From: Lentilactobacillus curieae
GTDB lineage: Bacteria; Bacillota; Bacilli; Lactobacillales; Lactobacillaceae
Direction of reading: 5' to 3'
Assembly (NCBI RefSeq): GCF_000785105.2
Contig: NZ_CP018906.1
Coordinates: forward strand, 434,001-498,000
Length of the DNA: 64,000 bases
Both the position numbers and the translations under genes were made by a program. A model generated the notes under the pieces. That model saw nothing but the letters and a program-made list of their open reading frames with translations, searched no databases and was not told where the DNA came from. Shown in pieces: positions 28,012 through 37,602 of this stretch (its first letter is position 1; each line of letters starts with the position of its first letter).

Positions 28012-28992
28012 TTAATTAACTTCTGTGAAGCTTATTTTATCATCTACCGGAAAGAAACGGGGGCTTTCTGATAAAATCATTTCATCTGTCAGCCGATATT
28101 TGAGAACTTGCTTAGAATGATATGTTTGGTAATATAGCGTTCTGCTCTCACAACAAACGGCCGCTCGGTAAACTGAATAGGTTGGCTGGTGTTCACTACT
28201 CTTTGGCACATTGACGGAGTCCAGAATGTGCCAGCAATTATCAACCGCTTCAGCTTCATCCATTGGTAAATCAATCCGTTCTTTAAGATATGCAGCCCGA
28301 ATAAATCGGGAACCAGGGGTATAAGATCCCGGCGGTGTCATCTTACCAGATACGCTACGGGTCGTTACTCTCGGAGTATTTAATGGTACCGTCCCATTTT
28401 TAAAATCTGGAGTAAATTCAACATAATCTTCTAGGCGCGCAAGCTGGCGTTGAAAATGGTTTGAGTTGGTCACTACTCCAAGCGGATTTTCAATCACTTC
28501 AATTGGGTGAGTCACTGGTTCAATCACCACAATTCTTCCGGTTGGGTCACTGGCTGCAAAGTGTAGCTCTGAATGACCATATTTTTTTAGGCTGTACTTG
28601 TCAGCCATCAACTCAATTTGTTCTATATTAGCCACAATGTCTTCAACCGATTCAAAGTTAGCTAATAAATAGTAGGAAAGTTCAAAAGGTGCAAGGTGTG
28701 TTTTCCCTGGAGTTGGCTCAACCGTAAGCTCTGAACCGTTTGTAAACGTTAGTTTTTGGACAGCCAATCCATGTTCATTAACGCCATCAGAAATATCAAT
28801 CTCATTGTCGTGTTGCCCTCCAGAACCCAAGACTGCGTATTTACTGATAAATTCGTGGTTATCAAAAACTGATTGCCAGTGAAAGTTTCTCGGAACAAAG
28901 GTTGGTTTTGCACCTAATCGGGGCCAATCCATAGTTCTGGCCAGGACGTGTTTGCCATCTTCTTGCCCAATTTGAAAAATACTCGTACACAA
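28012..28992 (-). CDS. choloylglycine hydrolase/penicillin V acylase family enzyme
   Basis: I start this gene at TTG 28992, where GGGGTGG lies five bases upstream and the product begins Met-Cys. The cysteine is then residue 2, as required for the N-terminal nucleophile after Met removal; the longer frame from GTG 29001 would bury it at residue 5. Expected partners are visible: Arg and Asp in ARTMDW (19, 22), Asn in GVNEHGL, Asn in VVTNSNHF and Arg in GSRFIRAA. It hydrolyses amide bonds of conjugated bile salts, penicillin V or related N-acyl compounds. Substrate class cannot be fixed by eye. About 326 residues, monocistronic. Confidence 0.85.
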   Translation of the reverse strand: MCTSIFQIGQEDGKHVLARTMDWPRLGAKPTFVPRNFHWQSVFDNHEFISKYAVLGSGGQHDNEIDISDGVNEHGLAVQKLTFTNGSELTVEPTPGKTHLAPFELSYYLLANFESVEDIVANIEQIELMADKYSLKKYGHSELHFAASDPTGRIVVIEPVTHPIEVIENPLGVVTNSNHFQRQLARLEDYVEFTPDFKNGTVPLNTPRVTTRSVSGKMTPPGSYTPGSRFIRAAYLKERIDLPMDEAEAVDNCWHILDSVNVPKSSEHQPTYSVYRAAVCCESRTLYYQTYHSKQVLKYRLTDEMILSESPRFFPVDDKISFTEVN

Positions 28993-29130
28993 ATTTGCCA
29001 CCCCACTTCTTAAGTTTAAGTAAAATCAATAGTAATTCTGATTGTTTGGCTAAAATTCCTTAAGCGACTTCTAATTAAATGGTATCCTTATAGTAGTTGT
29101 ATTTACAAACATTCTAGGAGACCGAGTAAT

Positions 29131-31842
29131 ATGAAGCAGTTAATTCAAAAATTACATAAAAATCGAATATTTACCCTAATAGTATGGTTGATAGTGGTAC
29201 TCATTGCAATCATTTCAGCTCCAAACATCACCACTTCAATCCAGCAGTACAATCAGCCTCAACTATCGGCAAAGTCACAGCCTTCTAAGGCCCAAAAAAT
29301 CAGAAATGATTGGGGGTACGGCCTTAAGGATACTTTCACAATGGACCTGGTGTATCAGAGTTCCAAGGGTAAGTTAACCGCTAAGCAGCAGCAAGACATT
29401 GCAACTCAACTAAGCAAACTAAAGGATAATCAGTCTTACTATAGTATCAAAAAGATTTCCACTATTGATACTAACTTACAGGGAAAGCCAGCAATGTTAT
29501 CAAAGGATGGTTCGACAGAAGTTGCCACCATTGATATCTCTAATAACGGAAATAGTTTGCGGGTTTTGACTAATCAGTTAGTTGATCAAGCAAAAGTTTC
29601 TGGTTTGAAGTCATACGTTACCAGTCCAGAAGTTGTTCGCGATGTTAATAACGCTAAGATAGCTAAGGTAACCACGGTCAGTCTAATTGCCCTCTTCATT
29701 GCGGCAACGTTGATTATTGCCATTTACCTACGCTCGATTCTGGCAGCACTAGTTTCATTTGTAACTTTATTTGCATCGTTTGTTACGACGTACAGTCTTA
29801 GCTTGCATTTAGCAATGCACTTCAACTGGCCATTTTCCGACTATTCAGTTTTAGAAATAGGATTTGCGACTTTAATGATCGGTACCATCTGGCAAATTTA
29901 CATACTGCGCCGTTTTCGAGAGCTGCTTAAAGCCCAGCCTGAATCGCACTACTCTACAAAACAGACAATCTCTGATTTGAGATTTCCAGTCACTGTTGTT
30001 GGCTTAACGTTGTCATTTATATTTCTATGCACAACGTTTATAAACTTCAACGAAATTAAGTCACTATACGTTTTATCGATTGCATACGCAGTGTTGATTC
30101 TGGCCGTACTGACGTTAACTCCTGTGTTCATGTCAGCACTTGGAGAAAGTATCTTTTGGCCAACAAGCTCAAAATCAAAGATTTCTAAAGCTACCTACTT
30201 TGAAAAGGCCGGGGAGTTCTCAATGTGGCAACCATTTGCCAGTCTGCTTTTGGTGCTATACCTCATCTTACCGTTCATTTACTTCTTCAATAGCAAACTG
30301 AGTTACTCACCAATGACTAACCTTACCCAACAAGATCAAGCGGTTAAAGGTGCTCAGACCCTAAGTGCACACTTTACTCCAGGAAAACCAACGCCAATGA
30401 TCGTCTACATTCAAAACGACAAGCCACTGAATAACGAGAAGTATTTACAACCTCTCGATGCGTTAACCACCAAGTTAAAGGCTAATAAGAACGTTGATTC
30501 TGTATATTCACTAACGCAACCAGGTGGCATGCAGATTGAAAAGTACTACGTTTCAAATCAACTTGAGGCAATTTCATTTGATACAAAGCAGGCAAGCGGT
30601 CAGCTTAAAAAAGCTTCTGTTGGAATTAAAACTAACGCAAGAAACCTGAACCTGGCTAATTTGCAGCAACAAGTTAAGGACATGCAAAAGCTTGTTGGTC
30701 GTAGTGATAGAATTGTTTCTCGCAGTAATAGTCTTTCTAATCAGGTGAGCCAAGCCACTAGTTCGGTTAGTTCATCAGAACGAAGAAGCGCATCCAAGAA
30801 GATTCGCCGTTATCAAGCCAAAATCAAGAACTTGACCGAAGAATTGCAAACAGTTGAATCTGGTCTGTCACAATTGGTTTCAACCGGACAAATCATTCAA
30901 GATTACAGCCAAACAAATTACACGTACATTAAAGATTACAGTCAGCAAATTAAGCAAATCAATAAGCAGTTACAGGCCGTTAACAAAAACGTTGTCTCCT
31001 CAAGCGACCAATTAAATGACATCTATGATTACCTTGACGGGCTGCAAAGCTCACAGGCAGCCAATGTTTACTATGTAACTCCTCAACAGTTAAAGGGTTC
31101 AGACTTTAAGCAAACAATGGCAAACTTTGGTAGTCAAGATCAAAAGACCACAATGTTACAAGTTGTCTTTAATAAAGATACCGATTCAGGAAGCAACCTC
31201 AAAAGAGTTAAAGATGTCCAACAACAAATCAAGTTGCAACTTAGGGGTACCCCACTCGCAAAGGCCAAAGTTGCGGTCACCGGTGAGCCAGTAATCGAGT
31301 CCACCATTGAAAGTAGAATGAACAATAAATTTGTATTCTTATTATCCGTACTAATTATTGGCATGCTACTTGCAGTATTCATTCTGAGCAGAGCCATTTT
31401 GCAACCACTTTACTGGACTGCCGCCTTTGTAGCTTCGGCTTTCACTGGTTTTCAATTAACATACATTACAATGCATTTCATTGCTCACGTAGAATCATTT
31501 GACTGGCAAGTACCAATTATTGCTGCAGGACTGTTAACAGCGATAGCTTCTTGGCAAATAATCAGCCTTGGATTGTCGTTACGTTACACAGAGTTGCCTT
31601 TACTAGAATGGTTGATTCCAACAGTCAAAAGTTACGGAACCATTGTCCGTTACATTGTCCTTGTTGCAATCGCATTTGCAATTGCAATGACATTTGGCGC
31701 TTCGAATGCATTAATTGAGGTTGCATTAATCTTAATTTACACAACGTTAGCATTCTATTTAGTATTACCAATGATCATCGTTTCGTTAGGTAAACTAGCT
31801 GTTACACTCCCTAGCAAGGAAAATATCATCAAAAACAAGTAA
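29131..31842 (+). CDS. large MMPL/RND-family membrane protein
   Basis: 903 residues with an RND-like layout: an N-terminal helix, an extracellular domain, helices at about 185-350, then a second extracellular domain that contains a long coiled coil (about 500-640, rich in Gln/Ser/Lys) and a C-terminal helix bundle. The charged GxDY motifs typical of proton-driven MMPL proteins are not evident (ICs such as FATLMIGTIWQIY and IIAAGLLTAIASWQ stand in their place), so the transport mechanism may differ. GGAG precedes the ATG. No regulator or partner is adjacent. Confidence 0.75.
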   Translation: MKQLIQKLHKNRIFTLIVWLIVVLIAIISAPNITTSIQQYNQPQLSAKSQPSKAQKIRNDWGYGLKDTFTMDLVYQSSKGKLTAKQQQDIATQLSKLKDNQSYYSIKKISTIDTNLQGKPAMLSKDGSTEVATIDISNNGNSLRVLTNQLVDQAKVSGLKSYVTSPEVVRDVNNAKIAKVTTVSLIALFIAATLIIAIYLRSILAALVSFVTLFASFVTTYSLSLHLAMHFNWPFSDYSVLEIGFATLMIGTIWQIYILRRFRELLKAQPESHYSTKQTISDLRFPVTVVGLTLSFIFLCTTFINFNEIKSLYVLSIAYAVLILAVLTLTPVFMSALGESIFWPTSSKSKISKATYFEKAGEFSMWQPFASLLLVLYLILPFIYFFNSKLSYSPMTNLTQQDQAVKGAQTLSAHFTPGKPTPMIVYIQNDKPLNNEKYLQPLDALTTKLKANKNVDSVYSLTQPGGMQIEKYYVSNQLEAISFDTKQASGQLKKASVGIKTNARNLNLANLQQQVKDMQKLVGRSDRIVSRSNSLSNQVSQATSSVSSSERRSASKKIRRYQAKIKNLTEELQTVESGLSQLVSTGQIIQDYSQTNYTYIKDYSQQIKQINKQLQAVNKNVVSSSDQLNDIYDYLDGLQSSQAANVYYVTPQQLKGSDFKQTMANFGSQDQKTTMLQVVFNKDTDSGSNLKRVKDVQQQIKLQLRGTPLAKAKVAVTGEPVIESTIESRMNNKFVFLLSVLIIGMLLAVFILSRAILQPLYWTAAFVASAFTGFQLTYITMHFIAHVESFDWQVPIIAAGLLTAIASWQIISLGLSLRYTELPLLEWLIPTVKSYGTIVRYIVLVAIAFAIAMTFGASNALIEVALILIYTTLAFYLVLPMIIVSLGKLAVTLPSKENIIKNK

Positions 31843-31850
31843 ATTTAACT

Positions 31851-31890
31851 AAAAGTGCCTCCATCTTTTCACAAAGATGGAGGCACTTTT
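31851..31890 (+). terminator. rho-independent terminator
   Basis: Perfect stem AAAAGTGCCTCCATCTTT with its complement, then T-run, after the large MMPL gene. Confidence 0.9.
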
Positions 31891-32069
31891 ATTACAGTAA
31901 CTATTCGCTATATACCAGCGTTTATGAAAGTTGTCCGGCCAAACATTGTGAAAGCTGTTGCAACCTGACAAATTCATTTAACTGGTTTGATATTGTTTTG
32001 TCACAGTTCTGCAACATTCAATTGGTATTCTATTCCCTGTTAAATACGAATAGGAGTTGTTGAAAAGTT

Positions 32070-32546
32070 ATGAAATTACATAAGAATGTTTTGTTAAGTT
32101 TAGTTGCATTGTTCACATTATTGACCGCAGGTTTCTTCGAAGTTGATGCAGGTGCTAAGGCAAAGGCTGATACAGATGCTACTTTCTCACAAGTTTATAG
32201 CACTGCTAAGTCAAAGCTTGGTACTCCATATGTTTGGGGCGCTACTGGTCCTACATCATTTGATTGTTCAGGTTTCACTAGCTACGTTTACAAAAAGGCA
32301 GCTGGAGTAACAATCGCTCGTACTGCACAAGCACAATACAACACTAACAAGCATGTTGCTTACAAGAACATCGAAAAAGGTGACCTAGTATTCTTCGGTG
32401 GTAGCTCAGCATCAATCTCACACGTTGGTATGTACATTGGTGGCGGTAAGATGATCGATGCTCAAAACCGTGGAGTTATTACTGAAAGCGTTAAGGCCCC
32501 TTGGTGGCATTATGTTGGCGCAGCTCACGTTGCTGACCTCGACTAA
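32070..32546 (+). CDS. secreted NlpC/P60 peptidoglycan endopeptidase
   Basis: 158 residues with a signal peptide (residues 1-34, cleaved near GAKAKA) and one NlpC/P60 domain. The catalytic Cys lies in SFDCSGFTSYVYKKA, His in SISHVGMYIGGGKMIDA, and the third polar residue is His/Asn in PWWHYVG. It cuts cell-wall stem peptides (gamma-D-Glu-diamino acid). There is no LysM or SH3 targeting domain, so it is a minimal form. GGAG lies well before the ATG. Monocistronic. Confidence 0.88.
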   Translation: MKLHKNVLLSLVALFTLLTAGFFEVDAGAKAKADTDATFSQVYSTAKSKLGTPYVWGATGPTSFDCSGFTSYVYKKAAGVTIARTAQAQYNTNKHVAYKNIEKGDLVFFGGSSASISHVGMYIGGGKMIDAQNRGVITESVKAPWWHYVGAAHVADLD

Positions 32547-32596
32547 TAAATACCAAACCTATTTAACTTCACAACATAACAACAACTAAATAAATT

Positions 32597-32637
32597 AAAA
32601 AAATCATCTATGACGAAAGGTCATAGATGATTTTTTG
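32597..32637. terminator. bidirectional terminator
   Basis: Stem AAATCATCTATGAC with its complement around GAAAG, between convergent genes. Confidence 0.88.
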
Positions 32638-32658
32638 TACTACATATTTACTAAATAA

Positions 32659-33087
32659 CTATAGCTTACGGTTCATCATTCGGTGACGGATTCCTGCTTC
32701 CATAAATGGTTCAGAGGTAACTTCAAACCCAAGCTTTTCATAAAATCCAATCGCCGTCTCTTGAGCACCTAAATAAAACTCTTTAGCCCTAGCAAATGAT
32801 GAATCATCCATCAAAGCCAAAATAACCGCTCTAGCAACTCCCTGACCACGGTATGGCTTTAGAGTAGCGACTCGTTGAATATGCACCTTATCATCCTCTA
32901 GAGTACCTCTCGCAGTGGCAGCTGGCTTATCATCTACATAGGCAACAAAATGCACCGCCGCCTCATCACTTCCGTCAAATTCAATTGCAGGAACCACACC
33001 TTGTTCTTCAACAAATACCGTTTTTCTAATCATCCGGGCATCTGTATACACGGGACTGGTTAAATCCGTAGTTTTTCTTACTTCCAT
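32659..33087 (-). CDS. GNAT-family N-acetyltransferase
   Basis: 142 residues. The acetyl-CoA-binding segment is VATLKPYRGQGVARAVI (about 72-88), followed by the ending YEKLGFEVTSEPFMEAGIRHRMM typical of the ElaA/YjcF-type subgroup (FDGSDEAAVHFVAY also fits). The substrate is not known. It starts eight bases after the stop of the phosphoglycerate mutase-like gene and is co-transcribed with it. Confidence 0.82.
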   Translation of the reverse strand: MEVRKTTDLTSPVYTDARMIRKTVFVEEQGVVPAIEFDGSDEAAVHFVAYVDDKPAATARGTLEDDKVHIQRVATLKPYRGQGVARAVILALMDDSSFARAKEFYLGAQETAIGFYEKLGFEVTSEPFMEAGIRHRMMNRKL

Positions 33088-33095
33088 ATCATTAC

Positions 33096-33758
33096 CTACT
33101 TTTCGTTATATGCTGTTATTTTGGCATCGTCGCCATCAAATTCCAGTTTAGTGAGACTACCGTTGGCTGGGCGTTCAGAAATATCAAACTGACCATTCCC
33201 ATATCGTTCAACCACACTCAACAAGGTGTTTCCATGGCTCACTAACAAAACGTTATCGCCATCTGAGATGTCAGGATTTTGTTTGATTAGATCAAAGCCA
33301 GCATCAACCCGTTCCCAATACTCTTCGTTGTTTTCCGCCTGATGGAACGGATCCGCATCTTTCAAGAAGTCCTTGGCTTTGCCAATCGAATACTCGGCAA
33401 CAATATCCTTGAACGTTGGCAATCCATGAGGTGCACCTGCTAAATACCACGCTTGATCCATATCGGTACCCTCATAGTATCCATAAAATTCCTCACGAAA
33501 ATGCATTGAAGTAATTGGTTGATTGACATCTGATACTTGGTTCTTATCAAGAATTGTTTGAATCGTATCCATAGCTCTAGTAGTATCACTGCAGTAAGCC
33601 GCTGCAAATTTAACATTGGCAAGTTTTTCACCAGTATCAACCGCATTTTGAATTCCCTTTTCGGTCAATGGCGAATTACTCCACCCTTGTAACTTATTAT
33701 AAATATTGAAATACGTTTGTCCGTGACGCACCATATACAATGTAAATTTCTTTGCCAT
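33096..33758 (-). CDS. histidine phosphatase (phosphoglycerate mutase-like)
   Basis: 220 residues. The phosphohistidine motif MVRHGQTYFN (about residues 9-18), the acid residue region MHFREEFYGYYEG and the second His in LLVSHGNTLL are all present. Such proteins remove phosphates from small molecules or act as cofactor-dependent mutases; the substrate is not evident. GGAC precedes the ATG. First gene of a two-gene unit with the acetyltransferase. Confidence 0.85.
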   Translation of the reverse strand: MAKKFTLYMVRHGQTYFNIYNKLQGWSNSPLTEKGIQNAVDTGEKLANVKFAAAYCSDTTRAMDTIQTILDKNQVSDVNQPITSMHFREEFYGYYEGTDMDQAWYLAGAPHGLPTFKDIVAEYSIGKAKDFLKDADPFHQAENNEEYWERVDAGFDLIKQNPDISDGDNVLLVSHGNTLLSVVERYGNGQFDISERPANGSLTKLEFDGDDAKITAYNEK

Positions 33759-33921
33759 TTTAAAAAATCACGTCCTTTACGTTTACTACATTAAGTATAC
33801 CAACTATAATCAGTCGAGGACCAGATTCGGTTAAGATTTTTGCAAGGTTCAAAAATTTCCTTAACTTTCATATTTACTCTGGTAATATGAAACAAGTAAA
33901 CACTATTTAAGGAGCCCCGTC

Positions 33922-36063
33922 TTGAAATATATAAATAAGATTCTGGAAAAGAGCAGTACCCGCCGAGGGTTTCTAGTTCTTTTAGCTGCGCTTTTCTGGA
34001 TAAAGACCATCATTGCGTACTTTGTTGACTTTAAATTAGGAATTCAAAATCCCTTCCAATTTATAATCGTAATGATCAATCCAATCGCAACCACTGCACT
34101 ATTATTAGGAATCCCGCTTTACTTCAAAAAGAGTCGGGTATTTTACCCTCTAGCAATTCTAATTGCCATTCTCCAAACGGTTCTACTGTACTTAAACGTT
34201 ATTTACTTCAGAGAATTTACTGACTTCATGACTGTCAGCACAATGACCGGTTATTCGAAAGTAAATCAGGGATTGAGTGGAAGTTCGCTTGCCTTAACCA
34301 ACGTTCACGATATTATCTACTGGATTGACATTGTTGCGGTAGTAGTATTGTTAGGACTTAAAAAGATTAAGATTGACCCCCGCCCTCTCAATAAACGGAT
34401 TGGTTTGGCCGTAACATCGTTTGCAATGCTATTTTTTACTATCAACCTATCCTTAGGTGAAATGGATCGACCACAACTCCTAACTAGGACTTTTGACAGG
34501 ACTTATATCGTTAAGTATCTTGGCTTGGACGCGTTCACAGTTTACGATGGGATGAAGTCACAGCATAACAACGACCTGCGGGCTACCGCTACTAAATCCG
34601 AACTAACCAACGTTTTAAAATTCACTCGTAAGCATTACGCCAAACCAGATAAAAAGTATTACGGAATGGCAAAGGGTAAGAACGTCATCGTGATTCATTT
34701 GGAAAGTTTCCAACAATTCTTAATTGGTCAAAAGATTAATGGTAAAGAAGTTACTCCATTTTTAAACAAACTATATAAGAGCAAATCAACGTTTGCCTAC
34801 CGCAACTTCTTCCACCAAGTTGGTCAAGGAAAAACTTCCGATGCTGAAAACATGCTCGAAACTAGTACTTATGGATTGCCACAAGGATCATTATTTGCCC
34901 AACTCGGTAGTGATAACACATTCCAGGCAGCCCCAGCAATCCTTAAACAACGAGCTGGCTACACAAGTGGCGTCTTCCACGGAAACATCGCCAGTTTCTG
35001 GAATCGAAACAACGTGTACAAAAACATGGGTTACGAAAACTTCTTTGATGCCAGTTACTTTGACACCACAGGTGACCGATCACTTGGATATGGTTTAAAA
35101 GATAAACTACTGTTCAACGATTCCATTAAGTACCTACAGCACTTACAACAACCGTTCTACGTAAAATACTTAACGGTTACTAACCACTTCCCTTACGATC
35201 TCGATAAGGAAGATACCAACTTTAAGACTACTAATACTGATGATGACGTTGTTAACAACTACTTCCTCACGGCTCATTATCTTGACCAGTCTGTTCACGA
35301 GTTCTATCGTTACCTTAAGAAGTCTGGATTATTGAAGAATTCAATGATTGTACTTTATGGTGACCACTACGGAATTTCTGATTCTGAGAATAAAAACTTA
35401 GCTAAAGCGTTAGGTAAGAATCCAGACACCTGGGATGATTTTGATGACGCCCAAATGCAAAGAGTTCCCTTCATGGTCAACATGCCTGGAACTAAGAAAG
35501 GTTTCATTTCTAATAAGTATGCTGGAGAGATTGATGTATTACCTACCATCATGCATTTATTAGGAATTAGCACTAAGCGTTACGTCCAATTTGGTACAGA
35601 TGTCCTTTCAAAACAACATGACCAAGTTGTCGCATTCAGAAATCAAGATTGGGTAAGCCCCCACTACACATCTATCAGTGGCGACGTTTATGATAACCGG
35701 ACTGGTAAATTAGCCAAGCTTACTAAAACTCAAAGAAAACAGGTCAAAAAGAACAAAGATAAAGTTCAAACTGAGCTTTCACTTTCCGATTCACTAAACG
35801 AGAAAAACTTATTACGTTTCTATCACCCTAAAGGATTTGAAAGTGTTGATCCTCGTAAATACAATTACGCCAATAGTTTAGATAAAGAAATCAACATCGA
35901 AAAGAAATTGGGTAAAAAGTCCAAGAGCTTGTTCTCTGAAAATGGTAATAAATCAACTCAGAAGTTGTACAAGACAAATGCTCCTGAAATTCATCACAAG
36001 ACAACTAACTCAAGCAGAATTAAGATTACCAACCCAGATGCAACTCATGAAAGTTCTCGATAA
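33922..36063 (+). CDS. ltaS: lipoteichoic acid synthase-family protein
   Basis: 713 residues. Five N-terminal membrane helices (to about residue 200) are followed by the extracellular sulfatase-fold domain. Metal ligands and nucleophile are visible: Glu in IHLESFQQF, Thr in GQGKTSDAENM, Asp-His in YGDHYG and HGNI. It polymerises glycerol phosphate from phosphatidylglycerol onto a lipid anchor. The start is TTG with GGAG upstream. A low-complexity, Lys/Ser/Asn-rich C-terminal tail of about 80 residues extends past the catalytic domain. It may be one of several LtaS paralogues; the potassium channel gene follows after 15 bp. Confidence 0.88.
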   Translation: MKYINKILEKSSTRRGFLVLLAALFWIKTIIAYFVDFKLGIQNPFQFIIVMINPIATTALLLGIPLYFKKSRVFYPLAILIAILQTVLLYLNVIYFREFTDFMTVSTMTGYSKVNQGLSGSSLALTNVHDIIYWIDIVAVVVLLGLKKIKIDPRPLNKRIGLAVTSFAMLFFTINLSLGEMDRPQLLTRTFDRTYIVKYLGLDAFTVYDGMKSQHNNDLRATATKSELTNVLKFTRKHYAKPDKKYYGMAKGKNVIVIHLESFQQFLIGQKINGKEVTPFLNKLYKSKSTFAYRNFFHQVGQGKTSDAENMLETSTYGLPQGSLFAQLGSDNTFQAAPAILKQRAGYTSGVFHGNIASFWNRNNVYKNMGYENFFDASYFDTTGDRSLGYGLKDKLLFNDSIKYLQHLQQPFYVKYLTVTNHFPYDLDKEDTNFKTTNTDDDVVNNYFLTAHYLDQSVHEFYRYLKKSGLLKNSMIVLYGDHYGISDSENKNLAKALGKNPDTWDDFDDAQMQRVPFMVNMPGTKKGFISNKYAGEIDVLPTIMHLLGISTKRYVQFGTDVLSKQHDQVVAFRNQDWVSPHYTSISGDVYDNRTGKLAKLTKTQRKQVKKNKDKVQTELSLSDSLNEKNLLRFYHPKGFESVDPRKYNYANSLDKEINIEKKLGKKSKSLFSENGNKSTQKLYKTNAPEIHHKTTNSSRIKITNPDATHESSR

Positions 36064-36078
36064 TCGAGGTCATTAACT

Positions 36079-36840
36079 GTGAATTCAAATGTTAAATCAG
36101 GATTAATATTAATCTACAACATAGCTTTATCAATGTTGGCAATTTTTTCAATGGTCCTTACCGTTCTGTCGCTACTTGGTGATATTTCACTTCGCCATGG
36201 CCTAGCATCGGTAACATTCTTTGGAATCTGGATTATTTTCTTCGCTGATTACATCATCAGATTTTGGGCAGCTAAGTCCAAAAAAACATTTTTGATTCAG
36301 AATATGTTTGATTTAATTGCATTAATTCCATCCCATCCGGTATTCTCGTTTTTCCGGATCTCCCGAATTGTGCAAATCATTCGCTATTACCATCTGTTTT
36401 GGAAACTAGGCTGGTCAGGGAAATTTACGAAAAAGCTTCATAATTTCTTGTACGATACTGGCTTTATTTATCTACTGTCAATCAGTCTGGTTATTCTGAT
36501 TTTTAGCTCGCTAATCTTCGCTTCATTTGAACATGATTCCCTCGAGAAATCACTATGGTGGGCAATCACAACGGCGACAACCGTTGGCTATGGCGACGTT
36601 ACCCCGACGACTGGTGGCGGGAAACTCATATCAGCCGTCCTCATGTTTGGCGGAATTGGTTTTATTGGTTTGCTAACTTCAACGATCACTGATTTCTTCA
36701 CGGATCAGGACAAAGAAGACGAACAAACCCAAAGCATTAAACAACTAACCAAACAGGTCGAGCACTTGTCAAAGCAGGTCAGTCAGCTGCAAAAGACTGT
36801 GAATGCGAAGGCAAGTCATAGAACGACGAAGAAAAAATAA
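36079..36840 (+). CDS. voltage-gated-like potassium channel subunit
   Basis: 253 residues with six membrane helices; the pore has the selectivity filter TTVGYGDVTP (about residues 168-177). The fourth helix region (SFFRISRIVQIIRYY) carries regularly spaced arginines like a voltage sensor. The C-terminus is a short coiled coil (KQLTKQVEHLSKQVSQLQ) that may tetramerise the channel. No RCK domain is present. The start is GTG with GAGG upstream; it is co-transcribed with the LtaS gene. Confidence 0.88.
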   Translation: MNSNVKSGLILIYNIALSMLAIFSMVLTVLSLLGDISLRHGLASVTFFGIWIIFFADYIIRFWAAKSKKTFLIQNMFDLIALIPSHPVFSFFRISRIVQIIRYYHLFWKLGWSGKFTKKLHNFLYDTGFIYLLSISLVILIFSSLIFASFEHDSLEKSLWWAITTATTVGYGDVTPTTGGGKLISAVLMFGGIGFIGLLTSTITDFFTDQDKEDEQTQSIKQLTKQVEHLSKQVSQLQKTVNAKASHRTTKKK

Positions 36841-36857
36841 CGTCCAATCAAGAATCA

Positions 36858-36922
36858 AAAAAGCTCCTAGCATATGAACTCGGAATTTTAATTGTTTCCG
36901 CGTCAATATGCTAGGAGCTTTT
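36858..36922 (+). terminator. rho-independent terminator
   Basis: A 17-bp stem AAAAGCTCCTAGCATAT and complement has a 30-nt loop, then T-rich sequence. Confidence 0.8.
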
Positions 36923-36955
36923 AATATTTAAAAGAAGTTTCTTGGTTGCCGATAT

Positions 36956-37356
36956 TTAAATTCCGTTATTTTCAATATAGTTAAAAAAGTCTTTAACACT
37001 AAATGGTAGGCTTGTATACCCATAACTATCAAGAATCTTGGCAAGTCTAGTCTTGGTAAATGTCCTATGATACTTACCTAAATCCATACTTTTTTTATAG
37101 ATTACCTCCATAATATAGTCATTATGCGGATTATTTAACCATGCTTTGATTAGATCTTGTTTAGTTGGCTGATATGATAATAATGATTTTTAAAGTTGAA
37201 TGCTTTTTGAGCTTTCTCCTCACTCTTATAGCCATAGCCTCTACCATCATCTAGCAGTTCACCAGTATCAATATCAATTACTACAAACCGATCTTCTTTT
37301 ATTGATAGTTTCTTTGACTTAATGATTGCGATGTTTTCGATAGTAATCACTTCCAT
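36956..37356 (-). pseudogene. frameshifted gene of unknown function
   Basis: The first part (37356-37150) reads MEVITIENIAIIKSKK and ends soon after KAFNF. At the A5 run that follows (near 37190), adding one A lets the frame continue as KKSLLSYQPTKQDL and on through AWLNNPHNDYIMEV and SLPFSVKDFFNYIENNGI to a stop at 36956. The joined product would have about 133 residues. The second part has no start codon of its own with a ribosome-binding site. I do not recognise the family. The region is A+T-richer than its neighbours, which suggests acquired DNA. A sequencing error in the A-run is possible. Confidence 0.55.
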
Positions 37357-37602
37357 TCATATGATTAGTACTTGATGATTATCCAAGTTAGTGTTTCTGA
37401 TTAATATACTTTTGGCAGTTCCTGCTTTCCAATTACTACATTGTGAGAAAAACTTTTTAATAATTACTTTTCTAAATTCAAACGTTCTTTTATGAATTTT
37501 TGAAACTATGATTGTATTTTCTTACATACCTTTACCATCTTTATGGACAATCATAATTTTTATCTGATTCACATTCAGCAAACACATTTAATATAATAAT
37601 GA
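37357..37602. other. A+T-rich gene-poor stretch
   Basis: On the minus strand this 246-bp region has a 21-codon and a roughly 50-codon open frame in the same phase, separated by a TAA and ending in TGA just before the frameshifted gene. Neither has a ribosome-binding site. It may be decayed coding sequence or chance in A+T-rich DNA. Confidence 0.3.

Noticed and set aside
37385-37600. Short minus-strand frames between the CAP gene and the frameshifted gene
   Set aside because: They have no ribosome-binding site and are interrupted by a stop. They are listed only as a gene-poor stretch.
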